Counted from the stretch's first letter, positions 1-10,502 are shown. The stretch is 64,000 bases of DNA from Hippopus hippopus (GCA_946811185.2 OX328108.1:39574357-39638356), one strand, 5' to 3'. Numbers and translations: made by a program. Notes: a model not told the origin generated them from the sequence alone.

Positions 1-46
1 AATAAATTCATGCGATTGAAGTCTTTTTGTGTCGTTATTTTCTTGT

Positions 47-49
<3 letters not shown>

Positions 50-102
<53 letters not shown>
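50..102. repeat. (GA)n microsatellite
   Basis: Uninterrupted GA dinucleotide run of about 52 bases. The rest of 1-160 shows no gene. Confidence 0.95.
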
Positions 103-104
<2 letters not shown>

Positions 105-239
105 AATATTTGATGGGAAGTTTGAGACCTTAATGTCTAGAATGTTTCTGAAATGAAATTTCCTTGGACAAGGCAACTGGTCCATTTCCAGACAGGCGCG
201 GATACGTTCTCTCTGTTGTCACATATGCAATGAATGTTC

Positions 240-372
240 ATATGGTGTTTCACACCCTTCTCAACAATATTTCAGTCATATCACGGCGACAACTTACTCA
301 GTCATGTGTCACTTGTTTCACCAGATTAGGCGGTTTTTGTTTAAGGACACTCCCATATGAGCACCAGCATCT
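240..372 (-). repeat. Meta-domain-type SINE fragment
   Basis: Reverse-strand copy of the SINE tail: the ATTTCAGTCATATCACGGCG core and the ACACTCCCA stretch match the full copies at 935-1168 (+) and 58172-58415 (-). It is 5' truncated, with no tRNA head visible. Confidence 0.6.
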
Positions 373-486
373 GTAGAGAAAAAATAATCTCGGAGCCTGT
401 TGCTCTCACGTAACATTCAGAATTACATGTATGTTGATATGCGTCGACAGTGATAATAAAAATGATGCCACCATTATTAGTATGGC

Positions 487-504
487 AGCACCAACAGCGA
501 CAGC

Positions 505-535
<31 letters not shown>

Positions 536-596
536 ACGGCGGAGACGACGACCAGAACAATAACAACAACACCGACACCAACAACAACGTTGTTAA
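487..596 (+). repeat. Degenerate CAG/CAA/ACA trinucleotide tract
   Basis: Simple-sequence stretch of CAG then CAA and ACA units, with interrupted GAC and ACC triplets. No coding context is visible. Confidence 0.8.
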
Positions 597-658
597 ACTG
601 TACTATTTAAAAAAAAAAATGACCATAACCAAAAACATAATTTAACTTAAGAATTGGA

Positions 659-919
659 TTGAGCAGCGGTCCGGAAAAGAGGATTTAATGCATCTCCTTG
701 ATGCATCATACCAAGCCAGTCATCACATAATTATAGATCGATAAAATCCTTTTTGCCTTACAACTGACTAAATCATGGTGTTGAATGGTGCTTTGACATG
801 CAGACAATTTACGAGAAGCAAGAAGTTTCGACCAATATCAGCCTGCTCGGACCGCGAAGGCTGACATGGGTCGATACTTTTGCAGATGCATTAAACACCC
901 TCTTCACAGAGCATGGCTA
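659..919 (-). repeat. MITE family B, near-complete copy
   Basis: Both ends carry the family's inverted GAGC...GATTTAATGCATCT and TGCATTAAACACC...CAGAGCATGGCT motifs, and the off-centre palindrome around TCGACC...GGTCGA is present. See the type copy at 44065-44309 for the family description. Confidence 0.75.
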
Positions 920-934
920 AGTTGTATTCGTCCA

Positions 935-1168
935 GGTGTGAGGTCCTGAGTGGCTCAGTGGTTACGTGTGGGACTCGCAACCTGGAGGCCTCGGGCTCGA
1001 GCCGCACAGGATCCATTGGACTGTTCGTGGGAGTGTCCTTGGGCAAGAAACTTCAGAGCCCTAGCCAAGTACTGGTAAAACCCAGGAAACACATGAATAT
1101 GTGAGCAGTCGCCGTGATATGTCTGAAGTAATGTTGAAAGCGGCGTAAAACACCGTTCAATCAATCAG
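935..1168 (+). repeat. tRNA-derived SINE with Meta-domain-like tail, full length
   Basis: The head contains TGGCTCAGTGG, which fits an RNA polymerase III A box, and GGCTCGAGCCG, which approximates a B box about 45 nt later. The tail has the conserved GCCGTGATATGTCTGAAGTA and AATGTTGAAAGCGGCG segments and ends in AATC units. I place it with Meta-domain SINEs of bivalves from memory; the tRNA-like boxes and repetition within this window are seen directly. Confidence 0.75.
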
Positions 1169-1169
1169 T

Positions 1170-2218
1170 AAGTCGTCCAGGTGTATATTAATGTCATTTA
1201 CTCGGTTTATATTTTGGCAATAGCTGTTATGTTTTGTGGTATTTAATTAACCCTCCCCCCCACCCGACTTACATATTTAGACGTAAAATAATAAAAAACA
1301 ATTTAACGATTCATTGCAACTTCTTGTTAGTCACAAACAAAACCCGATCACAAAACCGATACCGTCTTTTGTAATATATACGCTCGTATACATTGAAAAT
1401 ATACAAGAATTGACCCCCACCCGCGCCCCTTCAGACCTTTACCAAAAACTGCCCTGTTGTTAGGCCACTGAGGAAGAGGAGTTATGAAAACATTGTGGGA
1501 AAAAGAGAAAATGGCATTTGTCGAAGACAATGCCACTATGAGATCAATAATAAATGTTCAATATTGAATTTTGAAGACCATGTATGGTATTTTGTCCAAA
1601 ACCGAAGGAAGTAAACCCAATTAAACTCTTTTTTTCAAGACAAATGAGTTTTTTCAATAGCACTCAGATATATAATTGGAAATGGCGTATTGAAATAAAC
1701 TGCAAAAGGCTATCGATCGTGGAAATACTTCTTTTTGAGTAAAAATAGCTTCACCTCTTCATAGCCTTCTATTGGCGCAATGATATGCACAAAATTTGTC
1801 TTCTGACCGCTTTGCTTCCGGGGTTGTTCGTTCCAAAACCAGTTCGTCCCTGGGCTTGTTCGTCCCATGATTGCACGCTACTCATTTGATTGTGCATGAA
1901 TATTTACAGGAAGAAAACTTTATTGTAATTTTGGGAATTAGGTCCTGACGGCGAAAGATATCTCAAAATCATAGTATTCAGGTATAAACTTAATTGAATT
2001 CAATATATTTACATGGCTTCTCTCTCTACCCATCGTGCATCCTTCCGTCAAGGGACGTTACTCCTGACTCCTCTTGAAAGATCGAAGGGAGACCACCAAT
2101 ACACAAATAACGCAAACTTAGGCACCAGTAATCTCCCTTTAACCAAAGAGACGTATTAATTTGCTTAGGAGGTTGATTTTCAAGTTAATATTTAAATAAT
2201 ATTTCTCTTTTTCTTTTT
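1170..2218. other. No gene seen
   Basis: About 1 kb without a convincing open frame. Around 1490 there is a stray piece (AACATTGTGGGAAAAAGAGAAAATG) of the MITE-A hairpin. Nothing else recognised. Confidence 0.6.
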
Positions 2219-3549
2219 AGCTCACCTGAGCACGAAGTGCTAAGGTGAGGTATTGTGATCGGTCATTGTCCGGGGTCCATCTGTCCGTCTGTCCACAATT
2301 CCTTTAAACATCTTCTCCTCCTAAACCGCTGGGCCAATCTTGGTGAAATTTGGCAGTGATGTTCCTTGGGTGAAGCTCTACCAAAGTTATTCAAGAGATT
2401 GAATTCCACCCTTAACTCTGGTTGCTATGGCAACAGAAAGGAAAAAAATAGCAAAATCTTTGAAAATCTTCTTCTCTGATATTAGAAGGCGTAGAGCTTT
2501 GATATTTGGTATGTAGCATCTCCTAGTGGACCTCTACCAAGTTTGTTCATATGATGCCCCTGGGGTTACAACTGGCCCCGCCCCGGGGGTCACAAGTTCG
2601 AACATAGGAACAAAGAAAGAAAACTTTAAAATTCTTCTTCTCTGAAACTGGAAGGCATGGAGCTGTGATATTTGGCATCTAGCATCTCCTAGTGGACCTC
2701 TACCAATTTTGTTCATATGATGCCCCTGGGGTCAAAACTGGCTCCGCCCCAGGGGTCACAATTTCGAACATAGGAACAAAGAAGGAAAACTTTAAAATTC
2801 TTCTTCCCTAAAACTGGAAGGTGTGGAGCTTTGATATTTGGTATGTAGCAATTCCTAGTGGACCTCTACCAAGTTTGTTCAATGATGCCGCTGGGGTCAA
2901 AACTGGCCCTGCCCCGGGGGTCGCAAGTTCGAACACAGGAACAAAGAAGGAAAACTTTAAAATTCTTCTTTTCTAAAACTGGAAAGCATAGAGCTTTGTT
3001 ATTTGGTATGTAGTGAACCTGTTCTAAGTTTATTAGCCCACCTGAGCACAACGTGTTCAGTCAGTTCAAAATTGGGTCACCTGGGGTCATAAACTAGGTC
3101 TCAAGGTTAAATTAAACTAATACTTTGTGGGCACTCTAGAGGCCATATTTTTTGCTCAATTGACTTGAAAATTGGTCAGAATGTTTGTCTTGATGAAACA
3201 TTGGGTGAGTTTGGAATTGGGTCACCTGGGGTCATGAACTAGGTCACTTGGTCAAGTTTAAGAAATACCTTGTGGGCACTCTAGAGGCCACATTTATCGC
3301 TGAATTAACTTGAAAACTGTTCAGAATGTTTGTCTTGATAAATGTTTTGACGAGTTCTAAATTGGGTCACATCGGGTGATAAATTAGGTCACTAGGTCAA
3401 CTTCAGGAAATTCCTTGTGGACGCTCCAGAGGCCACATTTTAAGCTCAATTGACCAGACAATTGGTCAGAAATTGAATTGCGCACGTGGAGTGAATTTCG
3501 CCTATTGACTCAGGTGAGCGATCCAGGGCCATCATGGCCCTCCTGTTTT
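2219..3549 (+). repeat. Large non-autonomous repeat (AGCTCACCTGAGC ... CAGGTGAGC ... CATGGCCCTCCTG)
   Basis: The ends AGCTCACCTGAGCACGAAGT and CTCAGGTGAGCGATCCAGGG are partly inverted relative to each other. The left half contains at least three tandem units of about 166 bp (anchored on TTTAAAATTCTTCTTC near 2627, 2793 and 2958). The right half contains about three units of roughly 125 bp built on GGGTCACCTGGGGTCAT and CTCTAGAGGCCACATTT. No intact gene is present. I recall this end sequence as abundant in mollusc genomes; its transposon class is uncertain. Confidence 0.7.
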
Positions 3550-3837
3550 CAAATTATTAATTCTACACAGTGGCTTCCTTGACAAATACCACATCAGCGT
3601 TCTCAACGCTTTGATTATTGGTCCTATGGAAGACTTTGTAGATTCGGATTCGACACAATAAAAGACATGGACTGATCATGGTCAACATTATTGGCAATGG
3701 TGAATGACATATTCTGTTATTACAGGAAAATAACATTATTGAATATCCTGTGCAATTTTATTGAAGGATTAATATCCTTACCTACAGCTGAAACATCCTT
3801 GTGACATTATTACGAGATATTCGTTAATCAAAATTAA
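3550..3837. other. No gene seen
   Basis: Unique-looking AT-rich sequence without an ORF or a repeat I recognise. Confidence 0.5.
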
Positions 3838-4066
3838 ATGAGCCGTGCTCTGGCTAAAGGGGATTTAATACGTCTCCATAGTGCGTTGTGCAAAGCAAGT
3901 CATTATAGAACTATGGTTTCATAGAATCCATTTTGTATCATAATCAACTGAAGCATAAGGTAGAATGGTCATTTGGCATGCAAAAAGATTAACTATAGCA
4001 AAAGGTTTCGACCCAGGTCAATTTCTTTTGCAAATACATTAAACCCCCTTTTCACATAGCATGCCT
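3838..4066 (-). repeat. MITE family B copy
   Basis: Starts GAGCCGTGCTCTGGC and ends TTAAACCCCCTTTTCACATAGCATG, the two family B termini in inverted orientation, with the internal palindrome partly lost. Confidence 0.7.
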
Positions 4067-4119
4067 CAAATGATTGTGTCGTCGTCCTCCTCCTCCCCCT
4101 TCTTCTTCTTCCAGGAAAT

Positions 4120-4331
4120 ATACGTGTGGGACTCGCAACCTGGAGGCCTCGGGCTCGAGCCGCACTGGATCCACTGGACTATTCGTGGAAGTGTCCTTGG
4201 GCAAGAAACTTCAGAGCCCTAGCCAAGTACTGGTAAAACCCAGGAAACACATGAATATGTGAGCTGTTGCCGTGATATGTCTGAAATAATGTTCAAAGCA
4301 GCGTAAAACACCATTTAATTAATTCAATCTT
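4120..4331 (+). repeat. Meta-domain SINE, 5' truncated
   Basis: Begins inside the tRNA-like head at CGTGTGGGACTCGCAACCTG and continues nearly identically to the copy at 935-1168 through GTAAAACACC. Confidence 0.75.
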
Positions 4332-4648
4332 CTACTTTTTCTCCTCCTCCGCCCCTCCTCTTCCCGTCCATCTCCTTCTCCTCCTCATCCTCTTTCTAGG
4401 ATGTCATTGCTAGAAAGGAGACACCTGCTTATAAAGACTAATGGCTCCTTTTCCAGGTGTTCTTAAAAACTTTTTACTTCAGGGATGTTAAAAAGTCAAA
4501 TTTGTGAGGTAATAATTGGTGGATTGTTCTCAACGCAAGAGCAAATAATTCTAGGTGCTTTATTTTATAAAACTATATAAGGTTACCTCCCTTGGTAAGG
4601 CGTGTGCACTTATCCTAGACTCCCGTCATTGCAGCCACATAATTTTGA

Positions 4649-4912
4649 CAGAGCCATGTTCTGTGAAAAGAAGGCTTAATGCATTTGCAAAAAGTATCGA
4701 CCCATGTCAGCCTGCGCAATCCGCTCAGGCTGATATGGGTCGATACTTTTTGTTATTTGTAACTTTTATGCATGTAAAAGGACCATTCTATCTCATGATG
4801 CAGTATGTTGTTCAGCGAAATGGATATTGTGGATCCATAATTATATGATGACTTGCTTGGTATAATGCATCACGGAGATGCATTAAACCCCATTTTTTCA
4901 GAGCATGGCTCA
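4649..4912 (+). repeat. MITE family B copy with near-perfect central palindrome
   Basis: GAGCCATGTTCTGTGAAAAG and the inverted GCATTAAACCCC...CAGAGCATGGCTC bound it. The internal palindrome pairs AAAAAGTATCGACCCATGTC with GATATGGGTCGATACTTTTT. Confidence 0.8.
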
Positions 4913-5189
4913 AGTTGTTATTTGCAAATGCTTTCAATGTGGATGAGTGAGAATTATTGTCATTTGGTAAAGACTTAGCATAAGAGACATGTCTTCGAGT
5001 TCCAAGAGAAGGGAAAATTTCATAAACCTTTAAGGCCCAATAGCGGCCAAAAACACAACACAGGAGTTAATCTGCATTTAAATTTTGACAATAATAGTGC
5101 TGAATTAATATAATGGACCGCTTCAATTATGAAAAGAATCCGCAGTACCAAATTATCATTGTTGTAATGTCCAGAATATGTAACAAAGA

Positions 5190-5262
5190 AGCGGACAGTG
5201 TAGATCCAAGATCAGACTGCATAGAATGTGCTGTCAGATCTTGGTCTACACAGTGAGCAAAA
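5190..5262. repeat. MITE family C palindrome
   Basis: GGACAGTGTAGATCCAAGATC is paired with AGATCTTGGTCTACACAGTG around a short centre. The flanking arms of family C are not obvious here. Confidence 0.7.
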
Positions 5263-5697
5263 ACAACTTAACTCCGTTTTAGCGCTTTATGGGTTAATAA
5301 TTTAATTTAAAACACTTAAAAGTATGGCAATTATCGTGAAGATGACAATCTGTTATTGTGTGGTCGGTCCAAGTGTTAGTCGCTGGCAGAAAAATGAATT
5401 TTAAATCTGGCAAAAAGTAAATAAAAAAGATAGAGCGACCTTGCAACTTTTGACCTAGTTTTGAAAATAATTTCTCTGCTAGCGAATAACACTTGGACCG
5501 ACCGTACAATAAGAGATTATCATCTTCACAAAAATTTCCATACTTTTAAACGATATGATTTAAATTCAAATGTATTTTACCACTCGCTTCGTTTACTTTT
5601 GGCAACTATTGTTACTTTAACCTGCTAAATGGTAAGTAAGATGAAAATTTCAAGCCTATTGTAAAGGTACAATTTTTGCTATTTCAGATGTATCTCT

Positions 5698-5808
5698 GAG
5701 GGACAAAATTCCCTTATGAGACATTGTAGATCCAAGATTAGACTGCACGTTATGTGTAGTCTGATCTTAATCTACACTGTCTGCAAAAGGTCAGTGAGCC
5801 TCGCATAG
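5698..5808. repeat. MITE family C copy (right part)
   Basis: Carries the TAGATCCAAGATTAGACTGC palindrome and the TCAGTGAGCCTCGCATAG tail of the family. Confidence 0.7.
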
Positions 5809-5954
5809 GTATATTCTGACGAAAAGTATTTTCTCAAATCGTTATGTGATACAGTTTAGTGAAACTTGTTTCAGACTATACTTGCTTACCTAAAGGGCTT
5901 ACGCAAATTTCGTGCGAACGCAATTTAGTGAAAGGTACCCCTACTGAATCTCGG

Positions 5955-6094
5955 AGTAGGCTGATCCTTGGACATGCAGAAAATTGACAGATAGCAAAAT
6001 GTTTCGAACCATGTCAGCCTGCGCGGACTGCGCAAGCTGACATGGCTCGATATAAATGTGCATATGCATCAAGCCCCCTTTTTACAGAGCATGA
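5955..6094 (-). repeat. MITE family B fragment
   Basis: Central palindrome region (TTTCGAACCATGTCAGCCTG and its inverted partner) plus one terminal motif. The other terminus is missing. Confidence 0.65.
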
Positions 6095-6241
6095 ATCATA
6101 TAGTTTGAGCCTCGTTGGCAGCGCTTGTCACATATATAAAACATGACATAAACCGTTTTTATCTCCGTACACTCAGTCTTTAGAGACTATTTAACTCTCT
6201 ATCAAACAACAAAATCTTAGACTTGAGCATGCCGTGATATA

Positions 6242-7868
6242 TCATATAGCATGCCTCAAATGATTGTGTCGTCGTCGTCCTCCTCCCCCTTCTTCTTCTT
6301 CTCCCAGGAAATATACGAACATGGGAACTGTTGCCGTGATATGTCTGAAATAATGTTGAAAGCAGCGTAAAACACCATTTAATTAATTCAATCTTCTTCT
6401 TTTTCTCCTCCTCCGCCCCTCCTCTTCCCGTCCTTCTCCTTCTCATCCTCTTTCTAGGATGACATTGCTAGAAAGGAGACAGCTGCTTATAAAGACTAAT
6501 GGCTCCTTTTCCAGGTGTTCTTAAAAACTTTTCACTTCAGGGATGTTAAAAGGTCAAATTTGTGAGGTAATAATTGGTGGATTGTTCTCAACGCAAGAGC
6601 AAATAATTCTAGGTGCTTTATTTTATAAAACTATATGAGGTTACCTCCCTTCGGTAAGGCGTGCACTTATCCCAGACTCTCGTCATTGCAGCCACATAAT
6701 TTTGATAGGGCCATGCTCTGTGAAAAGAAGGCTTAATGCATTTGCAAAAAAGTATCGACCCATGTCAGCCTGCGCAATCCGCGCAGGCTGACATGGGTCG
6801 ATATTTTTTGTTATTTGTAACTTTTATGCAAGTAAAAGGACCATTCTATCTCATGATGCAATTATGATGTTCAGCGAAATGGATTTTGTGGATCCATAAT
6901 TATATGATGACTTGCTTGGTATAATGCATCACGGAGATGCATTAAACCCCATTTTTTCAGAGCATGGCTCAAGTTGTTATTTGCAAATGCTTTCAATGTG
7001 GATGAGTAAGAATTATTGTCGTTTGGTAAAGACTTAGCATAAGAGACATGTCTTCGAGTTCCAAGAGAAAGGAAAATTTCATAAACCTTTAAGGCCCAAT
7101 AGCGGCCAAAAATACAACACAGGAGTTAATCTGCATTTAAATTTTGACAATAATAGTGCTGAATTAATATAATGGACCGCTTCAATTATGAAAAGAATCC
7201 GCAGTACCAAATTATCATTGTTGTAATGTCCAGAATATGTAACAAAGAAGCGGACAGTGTAGATCCAAGATCAGACTGCATAGAATGTGCTGTCAGATCT
7301 TGGTCTACACAGTGAGCAAAAACAACTTAACTCCGTTTTAGCGCTTTATGGGTTAACAATTTAATTTAAAACACTTAAAAGTATGGCAATTATCGTGAAG
7401 ATGACAATCTGTTATTGTGTGGTCGGTCCAAGTGTTAGTCGCTGGCAGAAAAATGAATTTTAAATCTGGCAAAAAGTAAATAAAAAAGATAGAGCGACCT
7501 TGCAACTTTTGACCTAGTTTTGAAAATAATTTCTCTGCTAGCGAATAACACTTGGACCGACCGTACAATAAGAGATTATCATCTTCACAAAAATTTCCAT
7601 ACTTTTAAACGATATGATTTAAATTCAAATGTATTTTACCACTCGCTTCGTTTACTTTTGGCAACTATTGTTACTTTAACCTGCTAAATGGTAAGTAAGA
7701 TGAAAATTTCAAGCCTATTGTAAAGGTACAATTTTTGCTATTTCAAATGTATCTCTGAGGGACAAAAATCTCCTTATGAGACATTGTAGATCCAAGATTA
7801 GACTGCACGTTATGTGTAGTCTGATCTTAATCTACACTGTGTGCAAAAGGTCAGTGAGCCTCGCATAG
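6242..7868 (+). repeat. Segmental tandem duplication, unit 2
   Basis: Near-identical to 4056-5808 but with a deletion of most of the SINE, so AAATATACG joins directly to the ATGGGAACTGTTGCC tail. It contains its own MITE B copy at 6708-6968 and the MITE C pieces at 7255-7315 and 7780-7868. Confidence 0.9.
6708..6968 (+). repeat. MITE family B copy in duplication unit 2
   Basis: Counterpart of 4649-4912. Its central palindrome is better preserved here (CCGCGCAGGCTGACATGGGT matches its partner arm), so unit 1 has acquired the mismatches. Confidence 0.75.
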
Positions 7869-7916
7869 CAGCCTGAGGGTTAAAATATAGCCGTATTGAG
7901 CAGGAATCTGTAATAT

Positions 7917-8135
7917 CTCCTTACCAAACGATAAAACTTTAGACTTTTTCAACTAAAAGCAGTTAAAGACGACAAAATTGTGGTAAGTTCAGCGATGGGA
8001 TTTGCCTTTGTAAAGATAGAAAACATTGTGGGAAATAGAGGGAATGCTGCTTATCTTCATTTTTTTCCGACAATATTTTCAGAATGCGTTTTTATCAGGG
8101 TTGGTAAAACACGGAATCGTACGGTAAAAGGTTAA
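7917..8135. repeat. MITE family A copy, degenerate
   Basis: Outer arms TTACCAAACGATAAAACTTTAG and CACGGAATCGTACGGTAAAAGGTTAA fit the family. The central hairpin is eroded (GGGAATGCTGCTTATCTTCA). Confidence 0.6.
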
Positions 8136-8176
8136 GCAAACACATTTTTATCACCCCTTATCTAGTTGCTTAATAC

Positions 8177-8646
8177 TACGGTGGCACAAAAGTGACATGG
8201 AAGATATATTTTATACTACGTGCGCACGCAGTAGCTAATACGTGCGCACGTATTAGTTATTACGTGCGCACGCAGTAGCTAATACGTGCGCACGTAATAA
8301 GTAATACGTGCGCACGCAGTAGTATTACGTGCGCACGCAGTAGCTAATACGTGCGCACGTAATAACTAATACGTGCGCACGCAGCAGCTATTACGTGCAC
8401 ACGTAATAAGTAATACGTGCGCACGCAGTAGTATTACGTGCGCACGTATTAGTTATTACGTGCGCACGTAATAACTAATACGTGCGCACGTAATAGCTAA
8501 AGTGACATGGAAGATATATTTTATACTACGTGCGCACGCAGTTGCTGATACGTGCGCACGTATTACTTATTACGTGCGCACGTATTAGCTACTGCGTGCG
8601 CACGTAGTATAAAATATATCTTCCATGTCACTTTTGTGCCACCGTA
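8177..8646. mobile_element. Palindromic MITE of TACGTGCGCACGTA units with 6-bp target duplication
   Basis: The terminal inverted repeats start TACGGTGGCACAAAAGTGAC and run at least 45 bp into ACTACGTGCGCACG. The interior is a tandem series of near-palindromic ACGTGCGCAC units joined by AATAACTAAT or AGTAGCTAAT spacers. The direct repeat TAATAC lies immediately outside both ends (8171-8176 and 8647-8652). The inner arm AGTGACATGGAAGATATATT recurs near 8502, suggesting a two-unit structure. No ORF. Confidence 0.85.
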
Positions 8647-8652
8647 TAATAC

Positions 8653-8879
8653 ACTTTTTACTGAATGTGTAAAAAACCAAGTAATCATATTTACTCAATG
8701 TCGTTTATGAAATAAATGTAATAACTCGGGCAAAATGCACTATAAAAATCACCTACCTTGTGGTTTGCCACAAATATTGCAGTCATTGTTATTGAATAGT
8801 AAGTTACCGGCAATTTTTCCATTTCCCATGTTGTTTTCAAAAGCATTCAATCTGTAGGATCGTTAGAAGTCGGGATGGT
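8653..8879. other. No gene seen
   Basis: AT-rich host sequence between the palindromic MITE and the minisatellite. Nothing recognised. Confidence 0.5.
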
Positions 8880-9130
8880 TTGGCGGTACTCAATTGGTTA
8901 TATGCTCAACTCCTCTAATACTCATTGGGTTTATGCTCAACTTGGTACATACACAACTGGGTTCGGGCTCAATTGGGTTCTACTCAATTGGTTTCTGGTT
9001 CATTCCCAATTATGTTTATGCTCAACTGGGTTCATACTCGATAAGATTTATGCTTAACTTGGTTCATACGTGGCAGGGTTTCCCTATACTGGAATCATGC
9101 TTAACAGGTTTTTATGCTCAACGAGGGCCA
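8880..9130 (+). repeat. Degenerate 16-nt minisatellite (left of Polinton)
   Basis: Successive degenerate copies of a unit resembling TATGCTCAACTGGGTT. The same unit continues on the far side of the Polinton from 27725, so the element landed in or beside a pre-existing minisatellite locus. Short open frames here are by-products of the repeat. Confidence 0.85.
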
Positions 9131-9227
9131 TTCTTCAGTTATTTCCCTTGATTCCTCTCCAGTACTACATTGGTCCTGATAAGGTGCTTCCTTGGATTTT
9201 ATCCTTGATTTTCTTGCACTACACAGA

Positions 9228-9233
9228 TATGTT
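9228..9233. repeat. Polinton target site duplication, left (TATGTT)
   Basis: The six bases just outside the left TIR equal those just outside the right TIR at 27463-27468. Six bp is the known Polinton duplication length. Confidence 0.95.
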
Positions 9234-9379
9234 AGTAGATAGTAAAATGGGCATTCCAGCTTATTTTTTTAAAAAATCAAAGAAATAAAGAAAAAAGCGA
9301 AAAAATTTATCGAAATTCGATAATTTCAATAATTTTTGATCCCATTTCGCTCAAAACATGTGAAAATTAGCCCAACAGT

Positions 9380-9444
9380 CGTCTAAAAAGCTGAAGTTGC
9401 GCAATGTGTTATCCAAACGAGTTGGCTTGTTAGCTTTTTAGACG
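9380..9444. other. 13-bp inverted repeat inside the TIR
   Basis: CGTCTAAAAAGCT (9380-9392) pairs perfectly with AGCTTTTTAGACG (9432-9444) across a 39-nt GC-richer spacer. It is duplicated in the right TIR (about 27256-27320). It lies upstream of the TIR ORF, so a promoter, protein-binding or replication-origin role is possible. The structure is seen; the function is inferred. Confidence 0.6.
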
Positions 9445-9482
9445 CTCGAAAAAATATGTCAGTCTAGGCTAAAAAAATTTAG

Positions 9483-9518
<36 letters not shown>

Positions 9519-9576
9519 GAAAATTTTTTTTGAAATTTTAAAAAAAGTTTAAAAAAAACATTGTAATATTTTTACA

Positions 9577-9888
9577 ATGAATGAAAACACAAATGGAGAA
9601 TCTATTTCTTTATATAACGTGGAAGTATTAAGGGAATATGAAGAATTAATAGGTGAGATAGAAGAATTATTAGAGAAGAAATTTTATATGGAATTAAAAT
9701 ATAATTTACGTCCACAACCAGTTTATCAACCAGTAATTACACACCAACCAATTGCACAACAACTTATTGCACAACCAATAACACAACAACTTCCAAATTT
9801 AAGATCCATGCAGCTCAGCAATACTCCGCAGACTTTTACCTCATTATCAGGTCAGCAAGCAGTAGCGCAACAACCATTTTATTTTTAA
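9577..9888 (+). CDS. TIR-encoded 103-aa protein, left copy
   Basis: Unknown function. It starts ATG AAT GAA with a charged, probably coiled-coil N-terminal half (residues about 15-40, rich in Glu, Leu and Lys) and continues into a Gln/Pro-rich segment (about 44-73) with repeated QPI/QQL elements. The whole gene lies in the terminal inverted repeat, so the element carries a second inward-facing copy at 26821-27132 differing by one residue (Thr here, Ile there, position 91). The near-identity of the copies at protein level suggests selection or recent homogenisation. It lacks the TATAAAATG start context of internal genes. A DNA-terminus-associated or regulatory role is conceivable but unsupported. 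Confidence 0.7.
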   Translation: MNENTNGESISLYNVEVLREYEELIGEIEELLEKKFYMELKYNLRPQPVYQPVITHQPIAQQLIAQPITQQLPNLRSMQLSNTPQTFTSLSGQQAVAQQPFYF

Positions 9889-9958
9889 AAAATTTTTAAA
9901 AAAATTTTCTAAAAAAAATTTTGAAAAAGAAAAAAAATTTAAGTAAACATAGAAACAT

Positions 9959-10450
9959 ATGGAACCGCTAAAAGAGTTTCTAAAAGAATTAAACTTAGAC
10001 AAAGACGAGGGTTTAATGAAGCCTATAGATAACACGAAAGAGAATTTGATAAACGTAAATATAGCTAAAGATAAATTTAAAAAGTTAAATTACTCTAAAG
10101 AAGCTTCTACAAGATTCGCGGTGCTTTTAGCTAACTACTCAAACTTTATCTTAGATTCTATCAGTCCGGAAATTAGACGAGATTTAGCTGTAAAGGTGGC
10201 ATTTTGGAAACAAATTTATGAATATGGAAACCAATCTAAGAAAAATGTAATACTCATGATTAAAAAAAGTCTAGGGTTGAAAAAAGTGAAAGGGCTAACG
10301 AGAAACGAAATATCATATAAAACGATAAAAATGTTTTTAGATGCGGTTGATAGATCAAAGTATCATAAAAATAAAAGAAAAATTCAAGGAGGGCAAACTA
10401 TGGAAATTTTAAACATAACGAACAAAGTAGCTAAAAAGGTTGGGATTTAA
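9959..10450 (+). CDS. Hypothetical Polinton protein (163 aa) with adenain-like GG site
   Basis: Starts just inside the left TIR. The protein is predominantly helical and basic, and I recognise no family. Residues 142-145 read IQGG followed by Gln, which fits the adenovirus-type protease pattern (M/I/L)-x-G-G-x. Cleavage there would remove an 18-residue C-terminal piece. The same motif type occurs in two other presumed virion proteins of this element. The gene is followed directly by the bidirectional palindrome at 10450-10488 and faces the fibre gene. There is no TATAAAATG at its start (context AACATATGG), unlike most internal genes. Confidence 0.7.
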   Translation: MEPLKEFLKELNLDKDEGLMKPIDNTKENLINVNIAKDKFKKLNYSKEASTRFAVLLANYSNFILDSISPEIRRDLAVKVAFWKQIYEYGNQSKKNVILMIKKSLGLKKVKGLTRNEISYKTIKMFLDAVDRSKYHKNKRKIQGGQTMEILNITNKVAKKVGI

Positions 10451-10488
10451 AAAAATATAACTTTTAAAATAATAAAGTTATATTTTTT
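10450..10488. terminator. Perfect palindrome at left convergent junction
   Basis: A 15-bp perfect stem (AAAAAATATAACTTT, 10450-10464, with its complement at 10474-10488) around a 9-nt loop. It sits exactly between the stop of the rightward 163-aa gene and the end of the leftward fibre gene. Bases 10452-10486 are identical to the reverse complement of 25831-25865 at the other convergent junction. The A/T-flanked stem suggests a two-way transcription end signal; that is inference. Confidence 0.65.
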
Positions 10489-10502
10489 ACACATTTAACA
10501 CT

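Larger units (their letters stand above)
4056..5808 (+). repeat. Segmental tandem duplication, unit 1
   Basis: From CATAGCATGCCTCAAATG to GCCTCGCATAG this segment repeats at 6242-7868 with very few differences, including a 71-codon open frame on the minus strand at 5294-5509 matched at 7353-7568 (only the last residue differs). The two units are separated by about 430 bp. Unit 2 lacks most of the SINE at 4120-4250. The open frame has no recognisable domain and is probably not a gene. Confidence 0.9.
9234..9939 (+). repeat. Polinton left terminal inverted repeat
   Basis: Matches the reverse complement of 26772-27462 almost base for base, including a complete 103-codon ORF. The clearest difference is the length of an A run (about 31 bases at 9483-9513 against 16 at 27197-27212), which explains the unequal TIR lengths. 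The inner boundary falls in GAAAAAGAAAAAAA, after which the two sides diverge. Confidence 0.95.

Noticed and set aside
5294..5509. 71-aa minus-strand ORF that is preserved in both duplication units
   Set aside because: Preservation follows from the recent duplication; no domain, no start context, composition like background.
8171..8652. CRISPR-like array because of regular repeats
   Set aside because: Units are palindromic with near-constant short spacers and bounded by inverted ends and a target duplication; eukaryotic context.
9483..9513. Poly-A tail of a retrotransposed copy at the Polinton end
   Set aside because: The run is internal to the TIR and mirrored, shorter, in the right TIR.
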